From SURF-21 sp964529285 (GTDB lineage Bacteria > Actinomycetota > Geothermincolia > Geothermincolales > RBG-13-55-18): DNA of 64,000 nucleotides. The notes below the pieces were generated by a model. It had not been told where the DNA came from and ran no database searches. It worked only from the letters and a program-made list of their open reading frames with translations. The DNA lies in assembly GCA_964529285.1 (NCBI GenBank), contig CAZGWK010000008.1, positions 19,489-83,488 on the forward strand, in the 5' to 3' direction. Made by a program: the position numbers and the translations under genes. Shown piece by piece: positions 28,793 to 38,113 of the stretch; position 1 is the stretch's first letter, and each line of letters starts with the position of its first letter.

Positions 28793-30211
28793 ATGAGTTT
28801 TGAGCTGAACGAATCGTGCGGCGTGTTCGGGATCCATACCCGCGAGGACGACGTGGCTAAACTTACCTATTATGCCCTTTATGCCCTGCAGCACCGCGGG
28901 CAGGAGAGCGCGGGTATAGCCGTGTCCGACGGCAGGGAGACGCTCATGCTCAAGGACATGGGCATGGTGTCGCAGGTATTCAGCGAAAGAGACCTCAACA
29001 ACCTCAAGGGGCACATAGCCATCGGCCACGTGAGGTATTCGACCACGGGCTCGACTTACTGGGAGAACGCGCAGCCGGTGCAGGTGCCGCGCCGGGGCGG
29101 CTCGGTGTTCGTGGCGCACAACGGCAACCTCATCAATACCGTCGAGCTGCGTGACGAGCTCAAGGCCGCGGGGTTCCGCTTCCGTTCCACCTCGGACACG
29201 GAGGTCATCGCGGTCATGCTGGCCCGTTCCAAGCAGTCCGATATCGTGGATGCCGTCAAGGAGGTCCTCCCCCGTCTCGTCGGGGCATACTCTCTCGCCA
29301 TCATGACGGAGGACAAGCTCATCGGGGCGAGGGACCCCTACGGCATCAGGCCCCTCTGCGTCGGTAGTTACAAGGACGGTTTCGCCATCTCCAGCGAGAG
29401 CGCGGGCCTGGATATCATCGGCGCCGAATACCTTGCAGAATTGCCCCCCGGGGAGATAGCCGTCATCGACGACGAGGGCCTTAAATCCGAGACGGCCCAG
29501 GAAGTGCGTAAACCGTCCCTGTGTATCTTCGAGATCATTTATTTCGCCCGACCGGATTCCATCATGTACGGCACCTACCTCTACCACGCTCGCAAGCACA
29601 TGGGCATGAGCCTGGCGGATGAAGCGCCGGTGGAGGCGGACGTGGTCATGCCCATCCCCGATACGGGCGTGCCGGCGGCGATAGGATATTCCCAGGTCTC
29701 GGGCATCCCTTTTGGCGAGGGATTGATCAAGAACCGCTACATAGGTCGTACCTTCATACAGCCCACCCAGGCTATCCGCCAGCTCGGGGTGCGCCTGAAG
29801 CTCAACCCCCTAATCCATGACATCAGGGACAAGCGCCTGGTGGTCGTGGACGATTCCATCGTGCGCGGCAACACCACCAAGGAGATAGTTAAGATGCTCA
29901 GGGACGCGGGGGCCAGGGAAGTTCACATGCGCATAAGCTCGCCCCCGGACAAGTATCCCTGTTTCTACGGTATTGACACCGCCATACGCAAGCAACTCAT
30001 CGCATCTTCCCGTAAGGTCGAGGATATTGGACGTTTCATCGGGGCCGACAGCCTGCACTACCTGAGCATGGACAGCCTGGTCAAGGCCACGCGCCGCCCC
30101 AAGGAGGATTTCTGCACGGCCTGTTTCGACGGGGAATATCCCATACCCGTCCCGGATGATTTCCTGATGAAAAAGTGCAGGTTAGAGGACGGCAGGGTGG
30201 GGGTACAATAG
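28793..30211 (+). CDS. purF: Amidophosphoribosyltransferase
   Basis: A 472-residue enzyme of the first committed step, converting PRPP and glutamine to phosphoribosylamine. The nucleophile Cys is residue 9 (ESCGVFGIH), so an 8-residue propeptide must be removed, as in the Bacillus-type enzyme. GQESAGIA, the PRPP-binding LVVVDDSIVRGNTT near residue 350, and late cysteines (DFCTACFDGEYP) that ligate a 4Fe-4S cluster in this type are visible. Cluster presence implies oxygen sensitivity. Confidence 0.97.
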   Translation: MSFELNESCGVFGIHTREDDVAKLTYYALYALQHRGQESAGIAVSDGRETLMLKDMGMVSQVFSERDLNNLKGHIAIGHVRYSTTGSTYWENAQPVQVPRRGGSVFVAHNGNLINTVELRDELKAAGFRFRSTSDTEVIAVMLARSKQSDIVDAVKEVLPRLVGAYSLAIMTEDKLIGARDPYGIRPLCVGSYKDGFAISSESAGLDIIGAEYLAELPPGEIAVIDDEGLKSETAQEVRKPSLCIFEIIYFARPDSIMYGTYLYHARKHMGMSLADEAPVEADVVMPIPDTGVPAAIGYSQVSGIPFGEGLIKNRYIGRTFIQPTQAIRQLGVRLKLNPLIHDIRDKRLVVVDDSIVRGNTTKEIVKMLRDAGAREVHMRISSPPDKYPCFYGIDTAIRKQLIASSRKVEDIGRFIGADSLHYLSMDSLVKATRRPKEDFCTACFDGEYPIPVPDDFLMKKCRLEDGRVGVQ

Positions 30212-30324
30212 ACCAGGCAGCGCGCGTGAGGGCGGCGATACCCCATGCATTTCCATGGGCGTTTCCGTGTCGGTATGCCGGAGCGTCTTATCCGGGTGCG
30301 AGATGGACGAAAGGCAGGGTCGGA

Positions 30325-31389
30325 TTGGATAAGGAAAGCGAAAAGAGGAATTCCCGCGAGCCGCTTACGTATTACGACGCTGGAGTGGATATAGAGGCGG
30401 GCAACAAGGCGGTGGAATTGATCGGGGAAGACGTAGCCTCCACCTTCCGGCCCGAAGTACTTTCCGAACTCGGAGGGTTCGGAGCACTTTTTTCCGCGCG
30501 GCTCGACGGCTACGAAGATCCCGTGCTGGTGTCCTCGGTGGACGGGGTGGGGACCAAGCTCAAGGTGGCCCAGATGCTCGACCGTCACGACACCATCGGC
30601 ATCGACCTGGTCGCCATGTGCGTCGACGACATCGTAACTTGCGGAGCCGAGCCCCTCTTTCTCCTGGACTACCTGGCCATGGGGAGGATCGATCCGCAGA
30701 AGGTAAAGGAAATCGTATCGGGTATAGCGCGCGGCTGCAGGCGCTGCGGCTGCGCCCTCGTAGGTGGCGAGACGGCAGAGCATCCGGGAGTGATGGGAGA
30801 GGACGAATACGACCTTGCCGGCTTTGCGGTCGGGGTCGTGGACCGGGCAAGCATCATCGATGGATCCCGTATTGTACCTGGAGACGCCATCATCGGGTTG
30901 ATGAGCACCGGTCTGCATTCCAATGGCTACTCCCTGGCGCGCAAGATATTCTTCGAGCTGAACGATTTCGACCCCGGCGACCGCCTGCGGGGACTGTCCG
31001 CCACCCTGGGCGAGGAGCTTCTTACGCCGACCGAGATCTACGCCCCCGGTATCCTGCGCCTGGCGCGCGAGATGGACGTAAAGGGCGTGGTTCACTTCAC
31101 GGGGGGCGGGCTCATCGAGAACATCCCGCGGGTGCTCCCGCCCGGTGTCGACGCTACTATCGACGTGACCAGCTGGCATGCGCCCAGCATCTTCAAGATC
31201 ATCAAGGATATGGGAAAGGTCGAAGAAGTCGAGATGCTGAGGGCCTTCAATATGGGTATAGGCATGGCGGTCATCGTCGACGTGGGTGATTTCCGCCAGG
31301 CCTTGCACGTACTGAGCCTGGCCAACTACCGTGCCGTCCGCATCGGTGAGCTGCGCGAGGGTACCGGCGGCATCCGCATCACGCGCTGA
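30325..31389 (+). CDS. purM: Phosphoribosylformylglycinamidine cyclo-ligase
   Basis: A 354-residue enzyme that closes the imidazole ring to give AIR. LTYYDAGVDIEAGNKAVELI at the N-terminus, SSVDGVGTKLKVA, GIDLVAMCVDDI, ALVGGETAEHPG and GLHSNGYSLAR are all classic. The TTG at 30325 is chosen because it meets the family start and has AAGGCAGGG upstream. The frame is open back into purF, but those 50 residues have no family match. The gap to purF is about 110 bases. Confidence 0.95.
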   Translation: MDKESEKRNSREPLTYYDAGVDIEAGNKAVELIGEDVASTFRPEVLSELGGFGALFSARLDGYEDPVLVSSVDGVGTKLKVAQMLDRHDTIGIDLVAMCVDDIVTCGAEPLFLLDYLAMGRIDPQKVKEIVSGIARGCRRCGCALVGGETAEHPGVMGEDEYDLAGFAVGVVDRASIIDGSRIVPGDAIIGLMSTGLHSNGYSLARKIFFELNDFDPGDRLRGLSATLGEELLTPTEIYAPGILRLAREMDVKGVVHFTGGGLIENIPRVLPPGVDATIDVTSWHAPSIFKIIKDMGKVEEVEMLRAFNMGIGMAVIVDVGDFRQALHVLSLANYRAVRIGELREGTGGIRITR

Positions 31390-31412
31390 CATTCACGGAA
31401 GGGGGTGGGGGC

Positions 31413-32036
31413 TTGAGCAAGCCCTGCCGGCTGGGTATTCTCGTTTCGGGCAGCGGCACCAACATGGAGAATATCGCCGCTGAGATAGAGGAAGGCGGCC
31501 TGCGGGCGCGTATCGCCATAGTCATCAGCGACGTGGAGGATGCCTTTGCGCTGGTGCGGGCGAGAAGGCACGGCCTGCAAGCCGTCTACGTGGATCCCGA
31601 TGCGTTTTCAAACCGTTCCGCCTACGACCGGGAAATCGCGCGCATCCTGCAGGAGAACAACGTGGATCTGGTGGTGTTGGCGGGATACATGCGCCTGGTG
31701 GGGCCGGAGTTCGTGGAGGCTTTCCGCAACCGCATCGTAAACATCCATCCCGCCCTGCTTCCCGCGTTCCCCGGAACCTCGGGAGTGGCCGATGCTCTTG
31801 CCTACGGGGTAAAGGTCACCGGGGTCACCGTTCATTTCGTAGACGAGGGTCTGGACACCGGTCCCATAATCCTGCAGGACACCGTTCCCGTTCTTCCCGG
31901 GGACGGTGAAGAAAGTCTGCACCAGCGTATCCACGAGGTGGAATACCGTCTTTATGCGCAGGCCATACGTTGCTTTTGCGAGGGGCGCCTGCGCGTGGAG
32001 GGAAGACGGGTACATATCCTCGAGGAAGGACCATAA
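31413..32036 (+). CDS. purN: Phosphoribosylglycinamide formyltransferase (folate type)
   Basis: A 207-residue transferase that uses 10-formyltetrahydrofolate to formylate GAR. SGSGTNMENI near the N-terminus, VLAGYMRLV, and NIHPALLPAFPG with the catalytic Asn-His are all present. Asp is supplied by the later HFVDEGLDTGPII. The TTG start at 31413 follows GGAAGGGGGTGGGG. It runs on to purH after 54 bases. Confidence 0.95.
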   Translation: MSKPCRLGILVSGSGTNMENIAAEIEEGGLRARIAIVISDVEDAFALVRARRHGLQAVYVDPDAFSNRSAYDREIARILQENNVDLVVLAGYMRLVGPEFVEAFRNRIVNIHPALLPAFPGTSGVADALAYGVKVTGVTVHFVDEGLDTGPIILQDTVPVLPGDGEESLHQRIHEVEYRLYAQAIRCFCEGRLRVEGRRVHILEEGP

Positions 32037-32090
32037 TGGCTTGTGCCGAGCGGAAGGCTTCGTAAACCAATGCTTGAGGAGGGATAATTC

Positions 32091-33635
32091 ATGGCCGGGA
32101 TAGAGAGGGCGCTTATAAGCGTATCCAACAAGGCCGGGGTCGTTGGGCTCGCGAAGGAACTCGTGGAAATGGGCGTCGAGATCATCTCGACGGGAGGGAC
32201 GCAGGCGAAACTGCGCGAGGAAGGCATCGACGTCATGCCCATCTCCGAGGTTACCGGGTTCCACGAGATGATGGACGGCAGGGTGAAGACCTTGCACCCT
32301 CACATCCACGCTGCCCTGCTGGCGGACCGCGGCAATGCCGGGCACATGGAGGAGATCGCGCGCATGGGCATCAAGCCCATCGACCTGGTCATCGTCAACC
32401 TCTATCCCTTCGCGGAGACCATCGCGCGGCCGGGGACCACCCTGGAGGAAGCGGTGGAGCAGATCGATATCGGCGGCGTCGCCCTCATCCGCGCGGCGGC
32501 GAAGAACTTCTCCGGCGTAGCGGTGGTCACCAATCCCAGGCGCTATTCCTCTCTCCTCCTGGAGATGCAGCGCAGCGGCGGCGACCTCTCGAGTGAGACG
32601 CGCCGCTCGCTTGCCGCAGAGGGCTTCAGGCATACCGCGGATTACGACGCCGCTATCTATGCCTATCTCTCCAAGGCTTTCGAGGAGTTCCCGGAGACGT
32701 TGAGCCTCCAGCTCAAGAAGAAGGCGGAGCTCAGGTACGGGGAGAATCCCCACCAGAAAGGAGCCCTTTACCAGGAGATTGGAGCGCCCCCCGCCTCTCT
32801 GGTCCTCGCCGAACAGTGGCACGGTAAAGAGCTCTCCTTCAACAACGTACTGGATGCCGATGCCGCCTGGTCGCTGGCCAAGGAGTTCTCTTCCCCCGCG
32901 GCGGTGATGATCAAGCACAACAACCCGTGCGGCGTGGCCACGGCCGAAAGGCTGGCCACCGCGTGGCGGAACGCGTACGAGTGCGACAAGGTGAGTGCCT
33001 TCGGGAGCGTGATGGCTTTCAACCGTCCCATCGACGAGGAGACGGCGGAGCTGATCAACTCCATCTTCGTGGAGGCGGTCATCGCTCCCGCTTACTCGCA
33101 GCAGGCGCGCAGGATGCTGCAGGGCAAGGAGGACATCCGCCTGCTCACCCTGCCGCTGGAGAAAGAGGTGCAATCGTCCCTCAAGGACCTCAAGCGTGTG
33201 GACGGGGGCATCCTCGTTCAGGACTACGACAGGGGCGAGGACGATCTCAGCCGGGCCGGCTTCGTCGGCGACCGCAGGCCGAGCGAGGAGCAATGGGAGG
33301 AGCTGGTCTTCGCATGGAAGGTGGCCAGGCATACACGCTCCAACGCCATTGTCCTCGCCAGGGACATGGCGACGACAGGCATAGGCGCGGGCCAGATGAA
33401 CCGCCTCGACGCTGCTTATCTTGCATTGCGCACTGCGGGGGACAAGGCCCGCGGGTCGGTCTGCGCAAGCGACGCGTTCTTTCCCTTTCCGGATGCGGTG
33501 GCACTGGCAGCCGATGCGGGCGTTGAGGCTTTCATCCAGCCGGGGGGATCCATGCGGGACGAGGAGACCTTCGCCGAGATCGACAAGCGCGGACTGGTGA
33601 TGGTACTTACCGGCAAGCGCCACTTCCGCCACTAA
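32091..33635 (+). CDS. purH: Bifunctional AICAR transformylase / IMP cyclohydrolase
   Basis: A 514-residue enzyme catalysing the last two steps to IMP. The cyclohydrolase domain (1 to about 195) begins RALISVSNKAGVV and has GRVKTLHPHIHAAL. The transformylase domain has LRYGENPHQKGALY, KHNNPCGVA with the catalytic Lys-His, and QPGGSMRDEE near the C-terminus. It closes the purine gene group. No purine riboswitch-like structure was seen upstream of the group. Confidence 0.97.
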   Translation: MAGIERALISVSNKAGVVGLAKELVEMGVEIISTGGTQAKLREEGIDVMPISEVTGFHEMMDGRVKTLHPHIHAALLADRGNAGHMEEIARMGIKPIDLVIVNLYPFAETIARPGTTLEEAVEQIDIGGVALIRAAAKNFSGVAVVTNPRRYSSLLLEMQRSGGDLSSETRRSLAAEGFRHTADYDAAIYAYLSKAFEEFPETLSLQLKKKAELRYGENPHQKGALYQEIGAPPASLVLAEQWHGKELSFNNVLDADAAWSLAKEFSSPAAVMIKHNNPCGVATAERLATAWRNAYECDKVSAFGSVMAFNRPIDEETAELINSIFVEAVIAPAYSQQARRMLQGKEDIRLLTLPLEKEVQSSLKDLKRVDGGILVQDYDRGEDDLSRAGFVGDRRPSEEQWEELVFAWKVARHTRSNAIVLARDMATTGIGAGQMNRLDAAYLALRTAGDKARGSVCASDAFFPFPDAVALAADAGVEAFIQPGGSMRDEETFAEIDKRGLVMVLTGKRHFRH

Positions 33636-33672
33636 CATGTCCACATGGGGCCCGATAATGTAACATTGCAGT

Positions 33673-34002
33673 ATGAACAAGTTCTTTCTGGTGGTGCGCA
33701 TCATCGTTCTGTTGGCTTTGCTCTTCCTGCTGGCCGCCGTATTCTGGGGCGTGGCCAACCGCGAGAGCTCTCACGCGTCGGATAGTACGGTTGATACCTA
33801 CGAGCAGTACCAGAGGTCAAAGCCGGCCGGTTATACCTCCATCCTGCTCATAGCCCTGGTAGTGGTGGGAATCTTCGTGGTGCTCGCATCCATATTCTTC
33901 GAGTATCATCAGTTACGAAAGGGAACGCCGCGCGCAACTCCGGGCTCCACGCGCGATATTCCGCGCGGGCAAGAGGATACGCACAAGGGAGAATGGCAGT
34001 AG
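33673..34002 (+). CDS. Two-pass membrane protein of unknown function
   Basis: A 109-residue protein. An N-terminal membrane segment (about residues 5-27) is followed by a short polar loop with DSTVDTYEQYQRSKPAGY, a second segment (about 54-75), and a basic C-terminal tail. I recognise no family. The ATG at 33673 lacks a good ribosome-binding site, so the exact start is uncertain. It follows purH by 37 bases, so it may be read through from the purine genes. Confidence 0.5.
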   Translation: MNKFFLVVRIIVLLALLFLLAAVFWGVANRESSHASDSTVDTYEQYQRSKPAGYTSILLIALVVVGIFVVLASIFFEYHQLRKGTPRATPGSTRDIPRGQEDTHKGEWQ

Positions 34003-34154
34003 ACGGGCTCCCCGTATGGAGTCAGTAGTTCAAACCGAGAAAAGTTGACGGTTATCAGGCCGGGCATTCAGAGAAGGCCAGGCGCTGACATGCCGGATAA
34101 TAAGGTCGGGTGTGCACACCACATCGCACGCTCGATTTGCTAAGGAGGAACGCC

Positions 34155-35393
34155 ATGAAAAAGGTGACTGTGCCCGACCTGCTGTGGTATGGAAACCAAC
34201 CGGCGGAGCTTGCTTTTCCCGATCACTGGGAAGTAAACGTGCTGGAGCCGCCGGGGTTCAAGAAGCCGGCGCTGGATTCGGAGGCGATATCCCGCGCCTT
34301 CGATAATCCCATCGGGTCTCCTGCCATCGGCGAACTCGCACGGGGTGCCGGAGAGGTGGCCATCGTTTTCGACGACATAACCCGGCCGACCCCCGTGAAG
34401 GTAATTCTTCCCTGGGTGCTGGAGGCGCTCCAGGGAGCCGGCATACCGGACGCTAACATCCGTTTCATCCCGGCCCTGGGGATGCACGGGGCTATGACCA
34501 ACATCGACTTCCGCAAGAAACTGGGAGACGATGTAGTGGAGCGATACCCCATATACAATCACAACCCCTACGAGAACTGCGATTACCTGGGCGACAGTCC
34601 CAGTGGAGTGCCCGTCTACATTAACCGGGAGTTCAACTACTGCGACCTGCGTATAGGCATCGGCTGCATAACTCCCCACGTGCACGTGGGTTTCGGTGGA
34701 GGCGGCAAGATCGTCCTCCCCGGCATATGCGGCGTGCAGACCATCAAGGCCTTCCACCGCGATGTCGCGCTGCGGGGCCCCGAGACCATGGGACTGGGCA
34801 AGACCGAAGGCAACGTCATGTACGAGGAGGTCGCCGACGTGGTCGGGATGGCCGGGCTGCAGGTGAAGATCGACGCGCTCATCAACGGCCGGGGCCAGAT
34901 AAGCGACCTCTTCGTCGGAGAGCCGCTGGCGGAATACGCCGCGGGAATCGAGGAGGCCAGGCGCCATTACGCCACCCCGCCGAGCCCCGGCATGGACATC
35001 GTGGTCGCCAACGCCTATGCAAAATACAACGAGATGGCCATATGCATGCTCATGGCCATGATGAGCGTGAACTTCGCCCGGGGAACGATGGTTTTCGTGG
35101 TGAACAGTCCGGAAGGTCAGGTTTGCCATTACCTCATCCGCAGCTTCGGCAAGGAATTCGGCGGCGAGTTCTACATGAGGATGGGCCCTCCCCCCGAGGG
35201 CCTCAAAGTCATCGTCTGCTCGCGCTACCCGGACAGGACCATGTGCGATCTCTTCGCTCCTGCAGAGTGCGTGGACGTGACCCGGGACTGGGATGAGACC
35301 CTCTCGCTTCTCGAGGAGGAGTATCCGGCCGGGGCCAAGGTCGCGGTGATACCCGACGGCACCATGCAGTACTTCGCCCAGGGTCAGAGCTAA
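34155..35393 (+). CDS. LarA-like lactate-racemase-family protein (DUF2088)
   Basis: A 412-residue protein with the LarA family hallmarks. DDITRPTP near residue 75 matches the DxxRP motif. ALGMHG near residue 115 holds a conserved His. HVHVGFGGGGKIVLPG near residue 180 corresponds to the His and Lys that bind the nickel-pincer cofactor in LarA. True LarA racemises lactate; relatives act on other 2-hydroxyacids. No larB, larC or larE genes lie in the window. ATG 34155 follows TAAGGAGGAACGCC. The last codons and stop lie inside one arm of a GGGTCAG inverted repeat, so the C-terminal GQS is element-derived or the element inserted exactly at the end. Confidence 0.82.
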   Translation: MKKVTVPDLLWYGNQPAELAFPDHWEVNVLEPPGFKKPALDSEAISRAFDNPIGSPAIGELARGAGEVAIVFDDITRPTPVKVILPWVLEALQGAGIPDANIRFIPALGMHGAMTNIDFRKKLGDDVVERYPIYNHNPYENCDYLGDSPSGVPVYINREFNYCDLRIGIGCITPHVHVGFGGGGKIVLPGICGVQTIKAFHRDVALRGPETMGLGKTEGNVMYEEVADVVGMAGLQVKIDALINGRGQISDLFVGEPLAEYAAGIEEARRHYATPPSPGMDIVVANAYAKYNEMAICMLMAMMSVNFARGTMVFVVNSPEGQVCHYLIRSFGKEFGGEFYMRMGPPPEGLKVIVCSRYPDRTMCDLFAPAECVDVTRDWDETLSLLEEEYPAGAKVAVIPDGTMQYFAQGQS

Positions 35394-35467
35394 ATAATTG
35401 TGTCTCCGCTTATGGTGACTTTTATGCTGCCCGCCGGCAAGAGATGTCAATTTTTTAGCTCTGACCC
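35381..35467. repeat. Inverted repeat overlapping the LarA-like stop codon
   Basis: Arms of 20 nt, 35381-35400 and 35448-35467, are inverted with one mismatch, starting GGGTCAGAGC and ending GCTCTGACCC. The left arm contains the stop codon of the gene at 34155. The loop is 47 bases. It belongs to the GGGGTCAG family by its ends, but the inner sequence differs. Confidence 0.75.
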
Positions 35468-35558
35468 CATGACGGCATGTGGTGATAATTCCTCCAGCTC
35501 TTCGGGAAGAATAGATAGCGATGCAAATGGTTAATCCACTTGGAGGTGAAAAGCTGAT

Positions 35559-36035
35559 ATGGACAAAGAAATGATGGTGCAGGTTGTGGAGAAGGGTTGC
35601 CCCTTCGCCCAGATGACCAGGATCAAGACCACGGAGATCGACGAGGGAGAGGGAAGCGTCACCATGATCCTGGAGGACAATCCCAACAACCTCAACGCCT
35701 TCGGGCTGGTGCACGCCGGCGCCATGAGTGGACTTGCGGAGACCACCGGCGGCATGGCTTTATTCAGGTACCTGGACCCCAGCGAGGTGATCATACTCAA
35801 CACGGTGTTCAATATCCGCTTCTCCCGTCCTCCCAGGGGGGAGCTGAGGTGCAAGGCCAGGGTGGTCGAGGAAGAGGCCGCGGCCCTCTTGCAGGAGTTC
35901 AGGAGAGAGGGCAAGGCGGACAAAGCCATGGACCTGAAGATCCTGGATGCGTCGGGGAAGATGGTCGCCCAGGCACAGGCGACCTTCCGCCTCATATCAA
36001 CCCCGGAGGAGTACAAGAAGTACTTCGAGGCCTGA
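35559..36035 (+). CDS. Hotdog-fold thioesterase (PaaI/DUF4442-like)
   Basis: A 158-residue protein of the hotdog fold, which usually hydrolyses acyl-CoA thioesters. NAFGLVHAGAMSGLAETTGGMAL near residue 47 matches the HGG-type helix of PaaI-like enzymes, with His-Ala-Gly for the usual His-Gly-Gly. The downstream strand has VFNIRFSRPPRGEL. ATG 35559 follows GGAGGTG with a longish spacing. A GGGGTCAGG repeat lies just after the stop. A role in acyl-CoA turnover fits the CoA enzymes elsewhere in the window. Confidence 0.75.
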   Translation: MDKEMMVQVVEKGCPFAQMTRIKTTEIDEGEGSVTMILEDNPNNLNAFGLVHAGAMSGLAETTGGMALFRYLDPSEVIILNTVFNIRFSRPPRGELRCKARVVEEEAAALLQEFRREGKADKAMDLKILDASGKMVAQAQATFRLISTPEEYKKYFEA

Positions 36036-36043
36036 AAAGACCT

Positions 36044-36069
36044 GGGGTCAGGCCCGACTTCGGGTCCGG
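36044..36069 (+). repeat. GGGGTCAGG-type repeat between thioesterase and MFS genes
   Basis: GGGGTCAGGCCCGACTTCGG and six more bases, with an internal CCCGA/TCGGG hairpin. It sits between two convergent gene ends, so it could terminate both. Confidence 0.55.
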
Positions 36070-36076
36070 TTACGTA

Positions 36077-37402
36077 TTATTCCGGCGGTTTCTCGGCGAA
36101 AGCGCCTTTCCTGGCGCGCGGGCCCGTCTCCCTTACCCAGAAGATAACCGCCACCATGCCGACAGCTGCCAGCGCCAGCAGCAGCACTATGGATAAGCGG
36201 TAATCCGGGACCTCGGCGGTGCCCCGCTTGAGCAGCTCCATGCCCAGCGGGACGAGGATGGAGCCGACGTTTCCCAACGCCATGAGCGTTCCCACCGCCG
36301 CCCCGGCGTAGAGTGGCCCGATCTCTTTCATCTCTCCTACGATGGTGAAGGTTATGGGCAGGGCCGGAAGCAGGAAGAAACCCAGCAGGAATGCGCTGAC
36401 CAGGTTGACGGGCTTGCTGCCGGCGAATCCTATCAGGAACACGAAGGGTATCAGGGCGGTCGCCGCGAGGATGAGGAAGGGTTTTCTCAAGCCCACCTTC
36501 TCCGAAAATCCCGGGATGGTGGCGGCTCCGATGATTCCGCCAACGGTTATCCCCGCCGCCACGAACGAGGCGAAGCTGGAGCTGAAGCCGTGATAGCCGA
36601 TGATCTTCTCCATGGTCACCGTGAGGCCCACGTAAGCCCCATAGCCGATGAGGGAGACGAGGGCCAGGGCCCCGAAGGTGGGGAGGCTCAGGAAGCGCTT
36701 CAAAGCCTGGATCGTGCCCAGCTTCACTTCTTCCGGAACCGGTCCCGAGGGGGTGGGGGGATTCTCCTTGCAGAACAGCATGAAGATCACCGTGGACACC
36801 ACCATGATGACGGCGGTCACCAGCAGGACGCGGTTTACTCCCGCCGCCATAACGCTTTCAGCGGCCCCCTCCGGGATATTGGCCAGTGCCGATACCAGGG
36901 GGATGCCGACGGCCGTGCCCAGGTAGAAGAAGAGGGTGGCCAGGCCGATGGCCATTGCCCTTCCCTCCACCCGGAACCATTTTATGGGCATCTTGGACAT
37001 GTTCACCAGGATGAAGACGGCGCCTGCCCCGATGGCCGTCTGGCAGAAAAGGATGACCCAGTACTGCGCGCTGCCGGAGTCGATGACGTGGGGGACGATC
37101 GCCCTGATCACGCCGAACGCGGAGATGATTATCGACCCGAGAGAGATCGCGAACTTGAACCCCCGGCGGTCGGAGAGGTCCCCCGCATAGGAACCGAGAA
37201 AGACGAACATGAGCGGTCCCACCAGTGCCAGCAGGCGCACCAGGCCCGAGCCCATGCCGAAGACCTTCTCCACGCTGCTCTCGATAGGCGCGAAGCTGAT
37301 CCACAGAAAAGCCTGGACGCACAGGACCAGGCCGAAGGCGAGCAGAACCACCCAGCGGTATCCGTACTGCCTGTATTCTTCGCTACCCTTGGTATCTTCC
37401 AT
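36077..37402 (-). CDS. Major facilitator superfamily transporter
   Basis: A 441-residue carrier with twelve predicted membrane segments. The loop 2-3 signature is GDLSDRRGFKF near residue 73, the standard GxLxDRxG motif. A second half-repeat begins around residue 235 after a hydrophilic loop. Pfam-style reading suggests a nitrate/organic anion or NarK/MFS_1-like carrier, but the substrate is not decidable. ATG 37402 follows AAGGGGG; a TTG at 37420 in frame is unlikely. It is convergent with the thioesterase gene. Confidence 0.85.
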   Translation of the reverse strand: MEDTKGSEEYRQYGYRWVVLLAFGLVLCVQAFLWISFAPIESSVEKVFGMGSGLVRLLALVGPLMFVFLGSYAGDLSDRRGFKFAISLGSIIISAFGVIRAIVPHVIDSGSAQYWVILFCQTAIGAGAVFILVNMSKMPIKWFRVEGRAMAIGLATLFFYLGTAVGIPLVSALANIPEGAAESVMAAGVNRVLLVTAVIMVVSTVIFMLFCKENPPTPSGPVPEEVKLGTIQALKRFLSLPTFGALALVSLIGYGAYVGLTVTMEKIIGYHGFSSSFASFVAAGITVGGIIGAATIPGFSEKVGLRKPFLILAATALIPFVFLIGFAGSKPVNLVSAFLLGFFLLPALPITFTIVGEMKEIGPLYAGAAVGTLMALGNVGSILVPLGMELLKRGTAEVPDYRLSIVLLLALAAVGMVAVIFWVRETGPRARKGAFAEKPPE

Positions 37403-37559
37403 GAAAGCCCCCTTGATCAATACGGCAACGGGATCCCTCTCGGGCCGGAGACCGCATCCAAAACGGTTAATTATTTATTGAACGGCGATGTATTTTTTCC
37501 TCCCGCCGCCGGGATTCGGCGGTCCTGCCAGCGTTTGACGCGGTACCGGCCGCCCTCGT

Positions 37560-38003
37560 TCATAAAGCGACCGCCATGTAAGCGCCCCCGACCATCACCA
37601 CCACGCCCAACATCTTGAGCACGCTTAGCGATTCCTGGGGAGAGCTCCACAGCGCGAACTGGCTTATCAGCACCCCCGCGACGACCTGTCCCGCGAGCAG
37701 CAGAACGTTGGTGTTGCCGGCTCCGATCTTGGGGATGGTGATGGCAAGGGCCAGCACCAGGGCTGCCCCCATGGCCCCCGCCAGCATGAGCAGGGGGTTT
37801 ACCTCCTTGATCCGGCTCATTGCGGAGCGGTTTGGCCCGGCCAGCCAGATGGCTATAGCCACCACCGCCCCGATGCTCCAGAAGGCGGCGTTGGCGGCGC
37901 GGGCGTTCTCTATCTTCTCGCCTACATCGGCGTTCATGGCCAGGTGGACGGCGATAATTAGGCCCACCACGAAGGCCAGTGCGTAATAGAAAGTCTTGTT
38001 CAT
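37560..38003 (-). CDS. YdcZ/DUF606-type DMT-superfamily membrane protein
   Basis: A 147-residue protein with about five hydrophobic segments. VGLIIAVHLAMNADVGEKI at the N-terminus and NPLLMLAGAMGAALVLALAI, then GAGNTNVLLLAGQVVAGVLISQF, closely follow the DUF606 pattern of half-size DMT transporters that work as dimers. ATG 38003 follows AAGGGAGCCC. It may be transcribed after the oxidoreductase at 38114 on the same strand. Confidence 0.8.
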   Translation of the reverse strand: MNKTFYYALAFVVGLIIAVHLAMNADVGEKIENARAANAAFWSIGAVVAIAIWLAGPNRSAMSRIKEVNPLLMLAGAMGAALVLALAITIPKIGAGNTNVLLLAGQVVAGVLISQFALWSSPQESLSVLKMLGVVVMVGGAYMAVAL

Positions 38004-38113
38004 GGGCTCCCTTCCTTTACTCTCGAAACGGTCCCTTCTCTACCCGCCGCCAGGATGCTTTGTCCGCTCTGGAGCAGCAGCGGTCACCCGGCCGCTTCCG
38101 GCCGGGCATATGC

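Noticed and set aside
37500..37525. Hairpin after the YdcZ-type gene as a terminator
   Set aside because: The stem is only 6 bp and is followed by A-rich rather than T-rich sequence on the relevant strand.
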